Source of the DNA: an uncultured Allomuricauda sp.
Lineage (GTDB): Bacteria > Bacteroidota > Bacteroidia > Flavobacteriales > Flavobacteriaceae
Assembly: GCF_947499695.1 (NCBI RefSeq)
Contig: NZ_CANMPQ010000002.1
Coordinates: 310,001-374,000 of the forward strand
Length of the DNA stretch: 64,000 nucleotides
Direction: 5' to 3'
Below are positions 24,785 to 33,799 of this stretch, in pieces. Under the pieces are notes generated by a model. It was not told the origin of the DNA and did no database searches. It saw only the letters and a program-made list of their open reading frames with translations. Positions within the stretch are counted from its first letter, which is position 1; each line of letters begins with the position of its first letter. A program made the translations under genes and the position numbers.

Positions 24785-25945
24785 ATGGAGAAACTTGTTT
24801 ATTGTCTGTTTGTTCTTTTAATAGGTTGTCAAAGTCATAAAAAAGATTCCAACACAAAGCCAACTTCGTTTGTCCCTTCAAAGCAAATTGTATTGGATGG
24901 GCTCAATCATCCATGGAGCATTTCATTTTTATCTGAAAAGGAGGCATTAATTTCTGAAAAGGACGGTAACCTGGTGCGGGTTGACTTGCATTCCAAAGAA
25001 AAACATATTGTAAAAGGATTTCCTTCTGATTTAACAGATAGCATACGTGCTATTCATTTTGGTGACAATTCTGGGATATTCGAGGTTTTAATCGACCCAA
25101 ATTTTAAAACACAACCTTGGATCTATTTCAGCTATGCAGCCAAAAACAATGCCTTTGGAACAACTACCAAAGTAGTTCGGGCCAAGCTCGAAAACGATGC
25201 ACTTTATGCCCATGAGACCTTGATAGAGGCAGCGCCTTACACTCGTGAATATTATCACTATGGTGGCGGAATGGTTTTTGGGCCAGATGAAAAGCTCTAT
25301 GTGACCATTGGCGAACGATTGTTTTGGGAAAGGGATGAACCTGAGATTCCCATAGCACAGGATATAAGAGATAAAAGAGGGAAAATCTATCGCATAAATC
25401 CAGATGGCAGTATACCAACCGACAATCCCGACTTCGGAAAAGATGCAGTTCCCGGACTTTATGCCATGGGAATTCGCGCTGCCCAAGGAATAACCGTTCA
25501 GCCAGAAACGGGTAAAATATGGTTCAGTGAACACGGCACTATTCAAGGTGACGAAATCAATATTCTAGAAGCTGGGGCCAATTATGGTTGGCCCAATGTC
25601 ACTTCTGGAAAATTACGAAGTGCCGATTATACTCCTCCCAAGTTAGAGGATGTGACTTTTACTCCTCCTGTCTGGTTTTGGCATCATACCGTGGCCCCAA
25701 CCGGACTCGTTTTCTATACAGGCAACGAATTCCCACATTGGAAAAACAATCTGATTGTACCGGGTCTCTCTCGAGGTAGTCTATGGCGATTCCGAGTGGA
25801 GAATGATACTATAAAAAGTGCGGAAGAACTGTTCCTAGATGACAGAGTACGCATTCGTAAAGCCCGGCAAAGCCCAGATGGCAAATTATATATCCTCACC
25901 GATGAGGACAATGGAAAATTAATTCAGATAACACCTCTACATTAA
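24785..25945 (+). CDS. PQQ-dependent sugar dehydrogenase (GDH-B/Yli-type), lipoprotein
   Basis: The 386-aa product has a lipobox (LIGC, Cys about 15) and the six-bladed PQQ sugar dehydrogenase fold: HPWSISFLSEKEALISEKDG near residue 40, HYGGGMVFGPDEKLYVTIGE, RGKIYRINPDGSIP, GIRAAQGITVQPETGKIWFSEHG and GDEINILEAGANYGWP. The conserved His of the Yli/sGDH type appears in the HYGGG segment. It would oxidise aldose sugars in the periplasm and pass electrons to the respiratory chain if PQQ is available; no PQQ synthesis gene lies in the window. It is followed 13 nt later by an NTF2-like gene. Confidence 0.85.
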   Translation: MEKLVYCLFVLLIGCQSHKKDSNTKPTSFVPSKQIVLDGLNHPWSISFLSEKEALISEKDGNLVRVDLHSKEKHIVKGFPSDLTDSIRAIHFGDNSGIFEVLIDPNFKTQPWIYFSYAAKNNAFGTTTKVVRAKLENDALYAHETLIEAAPYTREYYHYGGGMVFGPDEKLYVTIGERLFWERDEPEIPIAQDIRDKRGKIYRINPDGSIPTDNPDFGKDAVPGLYAMGIRAAQGITVQPETGKIWFSEHGTIQGDEINILEAGANYGWPNVTSGKLRSADYTPPKLEDVTFTPPVWFWHHTVAPTGLVFYTGNEFPHWKNNLIVPGLSRGSLWRFRVENDTIKSAEELFLDDRVRIRKARQSPDGKLYILTDEDNGKLIQITPLH

Positions 25946-25958
25946 ATTCAAAACAACT

Positions 25959-26384
25959 ATGCGAAAACGTATGCTAACAATTGCTCTTTTATGCTCTCTG
26001 ATAACTGCAACAGCCCAATCTGAAGAAGTTGCAATACGAGAAACTATTCAAAAATATCTTGATGGATCTTCGCATAATGATCTTGAATTGATTGTATCAG
26101 CATTTTATCCTAAGGCGGATTTGTTTCTCTCTAAAAAAGACCAAGAACTTTGGGTACTTTCACCAGAAGAATACGCCAATCTTTTTAAGAACAGGGAAAA
26201 GGGGAAGTTCAACGGGAGATTCGGAAAAATCTTGAATGTGGACTACGCCAACAATATTGCCAGTGCTAAGGCAGAAATTTCAATCCCTTCTAAAAATCTG
26301 TTGTTTATTGATATTTTTCTTTTGAAAAAATTGGAAGGCGAATGGAAAATAATAAGCAAGGCTGCTGCTTCAATCGACCAGTAA
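25959..26384 (+). CDS. Secreted NTF2-like (putative lumazine-binding) protein
   Basis: A 141-aa protein with a signal peptide (MRKRMLTIALLCSLITATA, then QSE) and one SnoaL/Lumazine_bd_2 domain: AIRETIQKYLDGSSHNDLEL, AFYPKADLFLSKKDQEL and LKKLEGEWKIISKAAASI. The fold forms a ligand-binding cone; no cofactor or catalytic residue can be assigned. It shares a transcript with the PQQ dehydrogenase by spacing. The gene ends 5 nt from the convergent MATE gene. Confidence 0.78.
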   Translation: MRKRMLTIALLCSLITATAQSEEVAIRETIQKYLDGSSHNDLELIVSAFYPKADLFLSKKDQELWVLSPEEYANLFKNREKGKFNGRFGKILNVDYANNIASAKAEISIPSKNLLFIDIFLLKKLEGEWKIISKAAASIDQ

Positions 26385-26389
26385 ACCGT

Positions 26390-27775
26390 TTACGCCCTGG
26401 GCACCAATTTTGTCTTGATTTCTTTCCAGAGATAGAATCCGGTCACAATGGTCGCCATTACATCTGCGATTGGAAATGAAAGCCAGACTCCCAATTCGCC
26501 CATAAAACTTGGAAGTATCAAAATCAGTGGGATAAAAAAGAAGCCTTGCCTAGTCAAGGTCAAAAGCAAGGCGGGAATTGCTTTCCCAACGGCTTGAAAG
26601 TATGCTGCTCCTATAAGTTGCAAAGCAATAATTGGTGTGGCCGCAAATACCAAACGCATAGCCATAGGTGCGTGTTCCATTACAAAAGCATTGGTGGCCA
26701 GTTCTTCAGGTGGCAAATCTGGTCTGCTGCTCAAAAACAATGAGGTAAAAGCGTCTGGGAAAATCATAAGTACAACAAACACCAACGTAGCTACAAAAGC
26801 CGCATATTTAATAGCCGTGTATATAGATTGCTTTACGCGGTCATATTTAAGCGCACCGTAATTGAATCCTGCAATCGGCAAAAATCCTTGGGTAACACCA
26901 AAAACCGGGAAGAAGGCAAACATCAACATTCTTCCTATAATGGCATACACTGCAACCATAGCCTCTCCTCCCAAATTGAACAATATATTGTTCATTAATA
27001 GATATGTGATGCTGGTAACGGCCTGCCTTGCCAAGGTAACAAAACCAAGTGCTCCTATCTCTTGCAGAATTGAAGCATTCAATCCAAAATGAGGAATTCC
27101 AATTTTTAGTTCGGAGTTTTTTGAAAGGAAGAAGTACAGGATGTATCCAAAACACAGCAGATACCCAGCGGTGGTTGCCCAAGCCGCTCCGTGCATTCCC
27201 CAATCAAAAACATAAATGAACAAATAATCCAAAAACAAGTTGCCGACGGATGGGATAATCATCGCAATCATCGCAAATTTTGGCTTCCCTTCAGCCCTGA
27301 TTACGGTATTGCCCATCATACAAAGTGCCAAGAATGGCACCCCATAAAGTATTATCGTGTAATAGATTTTTGCTGGATCAAAAATTGCGCCCTTACCTCC
27401 AAAAGCAGGAATAAGATCGTTTACAAAGTAAAGTCCCAATGCCACCATGCTGGTGGTCACCAAAATTGTTAGGGTAATTTGGTTTCCGAATGTTTTAAGC
27501 GCCTTTTCTTTTTCTCCGGAACCCAATGCACGGGAAATAATACTGGATCCTCCTATGCCAATGGCCATTCCAAGGGCTGCAATAAAGAATGAAACGGGAA
27601 GTACAACGTTAATGGCCGCTATAGCAATTGAACCTATCCAGTTTCCCACAAAAATTGAATCAACCAGAACATTAAGCGACATGACCAAAATGCCAATAGA
27701 GGCTGGTACTGCCTGTTTTATCAGCAATTTTCCGATGGGTTCAACGCCTAATTGATCTGAAGATATTTTTGCCAT
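26390..27775 (-). CDS. MATE-family efflux transporter
   Basis: The 461-aa product has twelve predicted membrane helices in two halves, each with MATE signatures: PVSFFIAALGMAIGIGGSSI and SRALGSGEKEKALK in the first, PVFGVTQGFLPIAGFNYGA in the second. These pumps export cationic or amphipathic compounds with Na+ or H+. Its ATG (27773-27775) directly abuts the hemH stop codon, so it is translated from the hemH transcript. That coupling suggests, without proof, that a porphyrin or another heme-pathway-related compound could be a substrate. Confidence 0.9.
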   Translation of the reverse strand: MAKISSDQLGVEPIGKLLIKQAVPASIGILVMSLNVLVDSIFVGNWIGSIAIAAINVVLPVSFFIAALGMAIGIGGSSIISRALGSGEKEKALKTFGNQITLTILVTTSMVALGLYFVNDLIPAFGGKGAIFDPAKIYYTIILYGVPFLALCMMGNTVIRAEGKPKFAMIAMIIPSVGNLFLDYLFIYVFDWGMHGAAWATTAGYLLCFGYILYFFLSKNSELKIGIPHFGLNASILQEIGALGFVTLARQAVTSITYLLMNNILFNLGGEAMVAVYAIIGRMLMFAFFPVFGVTQGFLPIAGFNYGALKYDRVKQSIYTAIKYAAFVATLVFVVLMIFPDAFTSLFLSSRPDLPPEELATNAFVMEHAPMAMRLVFAATPIIALQLIGAAYFQAVGKAIPALLLTLTRQGFFFIPLILILPSFMGELGVWLSFPIADVMATIVTGFYLWKEIKTKLVPRA

Positions 27776-28807
27776 TTACACCGGCAAAGTTTCGGTGGAT
27801 TCCCATTCGTTGACCCATTTAACCATTAGTGAAACCCAAGCTTCACTATCATTCAAACACGGAATGTGAATGTAATCTTCCCCACCTGCTTCTTGGAATT
27901 GTTCTTTGCCTTCCATAGCAATTTCTTCCAAAGTTTCCAGACAATCACTTACAAACGCTGGGGTAATAACAGCCAATCTTTTTTTGCCTTCTTTAGCCAA
28001 TCGCTCAAACTCAAAATCAGTAAATGGTTTTAGCCAGGGGTCATTGGGCAATCTGGATTGAAAAGAAATGCTGGTCTTGTCTTTTGATAATCCCAAATGC
28101 GATATTACCTTTTCCGTGGTATTAAAACATTGATGCCTATAGCAGGTATGATGGGCCACAGAATTAGTTGTGCAGCAACTGTTATCAATTTTACAATGAA
28201 ACTTGGTCGGGTCTGATTTTCGGATATGTCGTTCCGGAATACCGTGATATGAAAATAGGATATGATCGTATTCAAAGTCTTTAAGCCCTTCGGAAATACT
28301 ATCAGATAATACTTTTATATAATCTGAATTGCCATAAAAAGCTGGTAATGTAGTCAGATGCATTTCTGGGAAATGGGCCTGTTGCTGCTCCATGGTCTTT
28401 ACAACGACCGTCTCAAAAGAGCTCATGGCATACTGAGGATATAAAGGCACCAACAGCACATCATTAACCTCTTTATCTTTCAATTCTTGAAGTGCATTTT
28501 TAATGCTCATGGAACCATAACGCATACCTAGGGCAACTGGCATGTGCGTCTGTTCGCGGACCTTTTTTGTAAATCTTTCTGAAATAACAATTAAAGGCGA
28601 ACCCTCTTCCCACCATATTTTGGCATATGCTTCTGCAGATTTTTTAGGTCGGGTTTGAAGAATAATACCTCTTACAATGATGTTTCTAAGCCATTTTGGA
28701 GTATCGATGACGCGTTCATCCATCAAAAATTCATCCAAATAGGGTTTTACATCTTTTGCAGTTGGACTGTCAGGGGAACCTAAATTGACCAATAATACTC
28801 CTTTCAT
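27776..28807 (-). CDS. hemH: Ferrochelatase
   Basis: This 343-aa enzyme inserts Fe2+ into protoporphyrin IX in the last heme step. It starts MKGVLLVNLGSPDSPTAKDV, the canonical opening; the catalytic His is in LFSYHGIPERHIRKSD and the conserved Glu in DCLETLEEIAMEG. A Cys-rich stretch of about 25 residues (HCKIDNSCC through CYRHQC) lies between, and might bind an iron-sulfur cluster as in some ferrochelatases. The ATG at 28805-28807 is chosen; the longer frame to 28933 adds 42 residues unlike the family. MATE follows without a gap. Confidence 0.95.
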   Translation of the reverse strand: MKGVLLVNLGSPDSPTAKDVKPYLDEFLMDERVIDTPKWLRNIIVRGIILQTRPKKSAEAYAKIWWEEGSPLIVISERFTKKVREQTHMPVALGMRYGSMSIKNALQELKDKEVNDVLLVPLYPQYAMSSFETVVVKTMEQQQAHFPEMHLTTLPAFYGNSDYIKVLSDSISEGLKDFEYDHILFSYHGIPERHIRKSDPTKFHCKIDNSCCTTNSVAHHTCYRHQCFNTTEKVISHLGLSKDKTSISFQSRLPNDPWLKPFTDFEFERLAKEGKKRLAVITPAFVSDCLETLEEIAMEGKEQFQEAGGEDYIHIPCLNDSEAWVSLMVKWVNEWESTETLPV

Positions 28808-28939
28808 AGCAGAGAGAACAGTTTTGTTAGTAGCGGCGATAAAAATACTACTTGAATATGATTTAACATTTGATTCCCTAATTTGTTTCCTTATAATTTC
28901 ATAGATAATCCTAATTTCGAAAGATATATTCAAAGTCAG

Positions 28940-29788
28940 ATGCTTCAGAGAATCATATTTTGCCTATTTCTCGCTTTCTCAATCTCCAATAATGCGCAGA
29001 TAACGTGTACTCCTTTAGATTCTTCACTTTTCGTTTCTAGAATGGATGAGTTGCGCCAGATTAACGGAGAAAACCTGGGGGACAGTTTAGTATTCGTTGG
29101 CAAATTATTTTTGGATATTCCATATGTTGAAAAAACCTTGGAAGTAGGTGAAACCGAAACCTTGGTAATCAACCTTAGAGGACTGGATTGCACCACCTTT
29201 GTTGAGAATGCTTTGGCGTTTACGTCAATGATAAAAAAAGAACAGATTGATTTTGTTAACTTCACGAATAATTTAGAAACCATTCGGTATAGAAATGGCG
29301 TGTTAAATGGCTACTCTTCTCGCTTACATTACTTTACCGACTGGATTCGCAATAACGAACAAAAAGGATTGGTCAAAGATATAACCACTGACCTAGGTGG
29401 TATTGAGCACAAAAAGGCCATTAATTTTATGGGCACACATCGAAATCTCTACCCTTTTTTAAAACAGGAAGAAAACTATGCTGCCATTCTCGAAGCAGAA
29501 GCTGAATTGGCTAAAGAAAGTCTTTGCATTTTAGTTCAAGATCAAATTGCGAGTAACGAACACATGATTCAATCAGGAGATATTATTGCCTTAGCCACTT
29601 CCATAAAAGGACTTGATGTAACCCACACAGGAATTGCTATTCGTGAAGCTGATGGAAGAATACATTTACTCCATGCTTCCATTTCCGGGTCGGTAAGAAT
29701 TACCAAAGAACCCCTAGTGGATTATCTCAAAAAAATTAAAAGCAATATTGGGATTATTGTGGCGAGGCCGACCTTACTTTCTCCTTAA
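28940..29788 (+). CDS. DUF1460 amidase-like cysteine hydrolase (NlpC/P60-related)
   Basis: The 282-aa secreted protein (signal peptide MLQRIIFCLFLAFSISNNAQ) belongs to the DUF1460/N-acetylmuramoyl-L-alanine amidase-like group. The nucleophile Cys is in LRGLDCTTFVENAL and a likely catalytic His in LDVTHTGIAIRE. These enzymes cut D-gamma-Glu or amide links in cell-wall muropeptides. The ATG at 28940 is used because the longer frame from 28883 would precede the signal peptide. It is divergent from hemH (132 nt between the starts) and its 3' end overlaps the convergent ThuA gene by 15 nt. Confidence 0.85.
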   Translation: MLQRIIFCLFLAFSISNNAQITCTPLDSSLFVSRMDELRQINGENLGDSLVFVGKLFLDIPYVEKTLEVGETETLVINLRGLDCTTFVENALAFTSMIKKEQIDFVNFTNNLETIRYRNGVLNGYSSRLHYFTDWIRNNEQKGLVKDITTDLGGIEHKKAINFMGTHRNLYPFLKQEENYAAILEAEAELAKESLCILVQDQIASNEHMIQSGDIIALATSIKGLDVTHTGIAIREADGRIHLLHASISGSVRITKEPLVDYLKKIKSNIGIIVARPTLLSP

Positions 29789-30520
29789 ACACCATTCAAT
29801 GGCTCCAAGTAAGTGTTGCTTAAAATCCGAATCATCATAACAAGCTTCTGTGTGACCCAATCCTGTATAAAAAGCTCTTCCGCCATCAAATTCATGATAC
29901 CAAGCTATGGGATGGTTACTTCCATTGGTTCCTCCCTTATAGCTGGATTCATCCAATTTCATAAGCACATTTACCTTTGGGTTTAAGTTCTTATAGTTGT
30001 ACCATTCATCAAAATGTATCCATTCGTCCTTTAAATGCGCTGTGGCAGGGTGGTTTTTATTCACCACCTCAATTTTGGCCTTTTGCTGTTCCGGATGGCT
30101 TTCAAAATATCCTCCTACCAATTTCCCATACCATGGCCAATCGTATTCCGTATCTGCTGCAGCATGAATCCCCATAAAGCTTCCGCCATTTTTAATATAG
30201 CCTTCAAAAGACCTTTGCTGTTGGGCATTGAGGACGTCCATGGTAGTATTTAAAAAAATCACCAGTTTAAAATTCCTCAAGTTTAAAGCATTAAAATCCT
30301 CTGCTGATTCACTTTGAAGGGCTATAAATCCATTGGTTCTGCCTATTTGCCGTAATGTACGTGCGCCTTTTTCAATAGCTTGGTGTCGATAACCTGCTGT
30401 TTTGGTAAAGACCAATACAAGGTCTGGCATTTTTGCCCCTTCCTGTATATTGATAGGTTCTTGGGCATTGACAATCAAAACGAAACAAAAGGCTAGCAGT
30501 GAGAACTTTATTGGGCGCAT
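29774..30520 (-). CDS. Secreted ThuA-domain protein
   Basis: A 248-aa protein with a signal peptide (cleavage near NAQE, residue about 20) and one ThuA (glutamine-amidotransferase-like fold) domain: VFTKTAGYRHQAIEKG, VIFLNTTMDVLNAQQQ, GGSFMGIHAAADTEYDW, PVAWYHEFDGGRAFYTGLGHT-type ending. ThuA relatives bind or modify sugars such as trehalose, or act beside PQQ/heme sugar oxidoreductases in Bacteroidota and Planctomycetes. It begins 9 nt after the AraC regulator gene on the same strand, so the two are one transcript. Confidence 0.88.
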   Translation of the reverse strand: MRPIKFSLLAFCFVLIVNAQEPINIQEGAKMPDLVLVFTKTAGYRHQAIEKGARTLRQIGRTNGFIALQSESAEDFNALNLRNFKLVIFLNTTMDVLNAQQQRSFEGYIKNGGSFMGIHAAADTEYDWPWYGKLVGGYFESHPEQQKAKIEVVNKNHPATAHLKDEWIHFDEWYNYKNLNPKVNVLMKLDESSYKGGTNGSNHPIAWYHEFDGGRAFYTGLGHTEACYDDSDFKQHLLGAIEWCLRRK

Positions 30521-30529
30521 GGTGTGGTT

Positions 30530-31408
30530 TTAAGCGCTTGAAGTTAAATATTTTTTGGGTGTAGTGCCATATTTCTTTTTAAAGGAAGTGATAAAATGGC
30601 TCGCGGTGCTGTATCCAACTTTTAGTCCTACCTCATTCACATTATGGTTTCCAGTTTCCAACATTTTTCGGGCATACTCCATCTTGTAGTCAAACAAAAA
30701 ACCATAAACCGAATCTCCATAAATTTGTTTAAATCCTTCTTTTAATTTCTTCAAGCTTAGCCCAATTTCTTTGGAAAGCTCAGCCAGCGTAGGAGGTTCG
30801 GCCATTCGAGAAATCATAATTTCCTTGGCCATCCGAATTCGCCTAACATTATCTTCATCTGCCAAAAATGGACATTGTTCCAGGTCGGCATCCGGGGTTT
30901 TGTTAAAGTACAGAGAAATCAATTCATATATCTTCCCCTTTATATACAATTCTTTGATAGAAGGGTGTAGGTTGTAGTTCATGATTTGACTCAACACCAC
31001 AGCAATGGTCGGGGTAACAACCTCCTGGGAATAGTATTTTTTCTCTTTGTTCCCATCGCTGAGGAATGGAATATAGTTTGCTTCTGAAGAGAAAAGTGAG
31101 TGAAATTGCCGTATTGTCATAATAACGGATAATAACCATGAATTTGGTGAAACTCGAAGGTTAAGCGGTAGGTCTTTTTGGGTATTGTAGAGCAAGAGGG
31201 AGTTTTCTTCGGAGACCTCAAGTTGATAATTACCTTCATTAAATTGAAATTGTCCCCTCCCTTTTAAACAAAAATGAAACTGTATATAAGAGCTATTGAT
31301 CTCCCTTTCAACCATCTCTGTTTCTTGGCTATCGTTCTGAATTTTAAGCACATAAAATCCATCTTCGATTAAAAATTCCTCATATGAACCTTTGGCGATA
31401 CTTTTCAT
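30530..31408 (-). CDS. AraC-family transcriptional regulator (PchR-like)
   Basis: The 292-aa protein has an N-terminal cupin-like sensor (residues about 1-170, with QFHFCLKGRGQFQFNEGNY) and a C-terminal AraC domain (residues about 195-290: PTLAELSKEIGLSLKKLKEGF, FLFDYKMEYARKML, VGLKVGYSTASHFITSFKKK). The motif LKKLKEGFKQIYG resembles PchR-type siderophore regulators. It is transcribed divergently from hemA across 211 nt and in an operon with thuA. A role in iron- or heme-related control is suggested by location and subfamily only. Confidence 0.88.
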   Translation of the reverse strand: MKSIAKGSYEEFLIEDGFYVLKIQNDSQETEMVEREINSSYIQFHFCLKGRGQFQFNEGNYQLEVSEENSLLLYNTQKDLPLNLRVSPNSWLLSVIMTIRQFHSLFSSEANYIPFLSDGNKEKKYYSQEVVTPTIAVVLSQIMNYNLHPSIKELYIKGKIYELISLYFNKTPDADLEQCPFLADEDNVRRIRMAKEIMISRMAEPPTLAELSKEIGLSLKKLKEGFKQIYGDSVYGFLFDYKMEYARKMLETGNHNVNEVGLKVGYSTASHFITSFKKKYGTTPKKYLTSSA

Positions 31409-31475
31409 ATTAAATGCTATTCAAAAGAATCAAAACAATTTATTTGTAACCATTCTAAATTAGACAATTCCTCAT

Positions 31476-31507
31476 CAAAAATATCAATAAATGCGGTGTT
31501 TATGCAA
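31476..31507 (-). promoter_or_regulatory. Promoter of the AraC regulator gene
   Basis: On the minus strand a TTG (complement at 31505-31507), a 21-nt spacer, then TATTTTTG (complement 31476-31483), an exact -7 match. The predicted start site is about 60 nt upstream of the ATG at 31408. Confidence 0.5.
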
Positions 31508-31565
31508 TTTTTTGATTAAAAACACATCTAAAAGTACGGGAGCAGTTATTAATTGTTCCTCTAGC

Positions 31566-31598
31566 GTTATTTTTTGTATAACAGTGCGTCTATTTTTG
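31566..31598 (+). promoter_or_regulatory. hemA promoter candidate with overlapping dyad
   Basis: TATTTTTG at 31591-31598 is an exact -7 match 22 nt before the hemA ATG; a TTTG at 31573-31576 is only 14 nt upstream, shorter than usual. A dyad GTTAT-N7-ATAAC (31566-31582) overlaps the upstream element and could be an operator. Confidence 0.42.
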
Positions 31599-31619
31599 TG
31601 GTGCGATTTTTAATCCTTT

Positions 31620-32876
31620 ATGAGGAGTTATCATATTTCAAAACATAATTCTTTTTATGCCGTTGGCCTTAGCTATAAAAAAGCTGATGCCGAGGTTCGG
31701 GGAAAATTCAGTTTGGATATTCCGGCCATAGATCGAATAATGATACAAGCCAAAACGTTGGGCATTGACGGTCTTCTTGTCATTTCCACATGCAATCGCA
31801 CTGAACTCTATGGTTTCGCCCAACACCCCTTTCAACTTATAAAAATGCTCTGCGACCAGACTCAAGGAAGTGTCGAAGAGTTTCAGGAAGTGGCATATGT
31901 TTATAAAAATCATGATGCTATTTCCCACATGTTCAAGGTTGGGACAGGACTTGACAGCCAAATTTTGGGAGATTTTGAAATCATTAGCCAGATCAAACAG
32001 GGGTTTTATCGAGCTAAAAAACATCAAATGGCTAATCCGTTTTTAGAACGTTTATGCAATTCTGTGATACAGGCCAGCAAGCGTATTAAAAATGAAACGG
32101 AATTGTCTTCGGGTGCGACATCGGTAGCTTTTGCATCTGTAAAATATATTTTGGATAACGTTTCCAATATTTCCGAAAAGAACATTCTTCTTTTTGGGAC
32201 TGGAAAAATAGGTAGGAACACTTGCGAAAATCTCATCAAACATTCGAACAATTCCCATATCACCTTAATCAATAGAACTCGAGAAAAGGCGGAGGCCATT
32301 GCAGGAAAGTTTCAACTTACGGTAAAGGATTATGGCGACCTTCAAACAGAAATCCGGAAGACGGATATTTTGGTAGTGGCCACTGGTGCGCAATTGCCTA
32401 CTGTTTCTAAAGCTCTGATTTATCCCAAAAAACCGTTACTCATCTTAGATCTGTCTGTTCCGAAAAATGTATCGGATGATGTAATGGAACTCGATAATGT
32501 TTCGCTTGTGCATCTAGATCAACTTTCGCAGATAACGGATGATACTTTGGCCAAAAGAAAGGCATTTATTCCCAAGGCCGAGACAATAATAGAGCAGGTT
32601 AAAAAGGATTTTTTGAAATGGCTGGAAACCAGGAAATTTGCCCCCGTTATTAATGCCCTCAAAGAAAAGCTGAAGACCATGAAGGCCGAGGAAATTGACT
32701 TCCATTCTAAAAAACTATCTGATTTCAATCAAGATCAAGCAGAGATTATTTCTGAGCGCATAATTCAAAAAATCACCAAACAATTTGCAAACCATTTAAA
32801 GAGTTCGGAGGTCGATACAGAAGATAGTTTGGCGCTTATCCAAAAGGTGTTTAAGTTAGAAATCGATTCGCAATGA
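31620..32876 (+). CDS. hemA: Glutamyl-tRNA reductase
   Basis: The 418-aa enzyme reduces glutamyl-tRNA(Glu) to glutamate-1-semialdehyde with NADPH, the entry step to tetrapyrroles by the C5 route. The catalytic Cys is C58 in ISTCNRTELYG; the NADPH Rossmann motif is LLFGTGKIGRNTCENL at about residues 193-208, and the helical dimerisation domain lies after about 315. HemA opens an operon of overlapping heme genes; the hemC start overlaps its stop as ATGA. GSA aminomutase (hemL) is not in the window. Confidence 0.96.
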   Translation: MRSYHISKHNSFYAVGLSYKKADAEVRGKFSLDIPAIDRIMIQAKTLGIDGLLVISTCNRTELYGFAQHPFQLIKMLCDQTQGSVEEFQEVAYVYKNHDAISHMFKVGTGLDSQILGDFEIISQIKQGFYRAKKHQMANPFLERLCNSVIQASKRIKNETELSSGATSVAFASVKYILDNVSNISEKNILLFGTGKIGRNTCENLIKHSNNSHITLINRTREKAEAIAGKFQLTVKDYGDLQTEIRKTDILVVATGAQLPTVSKALIYPKKPLLILDLSVPKNVSDDVMELDNVSLVHLDQLSQITDDTLAKRKAFIPKAETIIEQVKKDFLKWLETRKFAPVINALKEKLKTMKAEEIDFHSKKLSDFNQDQAEIISERIIQKITKQFANHLKSSEVDTEDSLALIQKVFKLEIDSQ

Positions 32877-33799
32877 GCAAAATCATAAGAATCGGCACTC
32901 GCGATAGTGAGCTTGCCCTGTGGCAAGCGCATACCGTTCAGGGCAAACTTGAAGAACTTGGCTATGACACCACTTTGATTCCCATAAAGTCGACAGGAGA
33001 TCAAGTTTTGGACAAACCGCTTTATGAACTTGGGATTACCGGAATTTTTACGAAGACGCTGGACATTGCATTGCTAAAAGGTCAGATTGATATTGCCGTG
33101 CACTCTATGAAAGACGTTCCTACACAATTACCAAAGGGGGTTGTGCAAGTGGCAGTTTTGGAAAGAGCTATAGCACACGATATACTTGTTCATAAAGGGT
33201 TGGGGTTTTTGGAACCGAATGAACCTTCCACAATTGCAACAGGAAGTTTACGAAGAAAAGCACAGTGGTTACATAAATATCCCAATCATCAAGTAGTAGA
33301 TTTACGAGGGAACGTTAACACCCGTCTTCTAAAACTCATTGAGAACGATTGGAATGGGGCCATTTTCGCACAAGCTGGTTTACAACGGATAAAATTACTT
33401 CCAAAAGATGCCTTGGTACTTGACTGGATGGTTCCAGCACCCGCACAAGGTGCCATGGTCGTGGTTTCTAAGGAAAATGATGACTTTTCCAAACAAGCTT
33501 TGCAAAAACTCAATCATTCCGATTCTGAAATTGCAACAGGAATTGAACGCGAGTTTTTAAGAACTCTTGAAGGTGGATGTACGGCTCCAATTGGGGCCTT
33601 AGCAACCATAAAAGACCAATCAGTTTATTTTAAAGGGGTTTTGTTTTCCCTGGATGGGAAAGAAAAAATAGGTGTTGAAAAGAATATTCCACTGTCCAAA
33701 GCAAAAGATCTGGGACAAACCTGCGCCAATGAAATTTTGGATAAGGGAGGAAACAAATTAATGGAGGCTTTACGAAATGAAAACAGTGCTCTCCACTAA
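32873..33799 (+). CDS. hemC: Porphobilinogen deaminase (hydroxymethylbilane synthase)
   Basis: The 308-aa protein polymerises four porphobilinogens into hydroxymethylbilane. It opens IRIGTRDSELALWQAH, with STGD at 40-43 and the VHSMKDVPT loop at about 77-85; arginines binding the cofactor occur in GSLRRKAQ and DLRGNVNTRL. The dipyrromethane cofactor is attached to C236 in LEGGCTAPIGA. It overlaps hemA by 4 nt and hemD by 23 nt, consistent with translational coupling. Confidence 0.96.
   Translation: MSKIIRIGTRDSELALWQAHTVQGKLEELGYDTTLIPIKSTGDQVLDKPLYELGITGIFTKTLDIALLKGQIDIAVHSMKDVPTQLPKGVVQVAVLERAIAHDILVHKGLGFLEPNEPSTIATGSLRRKAQWLHKYPNHQVVDLRGNVNTRLLKLIENDWNGAIFAQAGLQRIKLLPKDALVLDWMVPAPAQGAMVVVSKENDDFSKQALQKLNHSDSEIATGIEREFLRTLEGGCTAPIGALATIKDQSVYFKGVLFSLDGKEKIGVEKNIPLSKAKDLGQTCANEILDKGGNKLMEALRNENSALH

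Noticed and set aside
25088-25546. Minus-strand frame of 152 codons inside the PQQ dehydrogenase
   Set aside because: The plus-strand frame has continuous family motifs; the antisense frame shows none.
26847-27203. Minus-strand frame inside the MATE gene
   Set aside because: Same strand but another phase; the MATE frame is complete with membrane helices and signatures.
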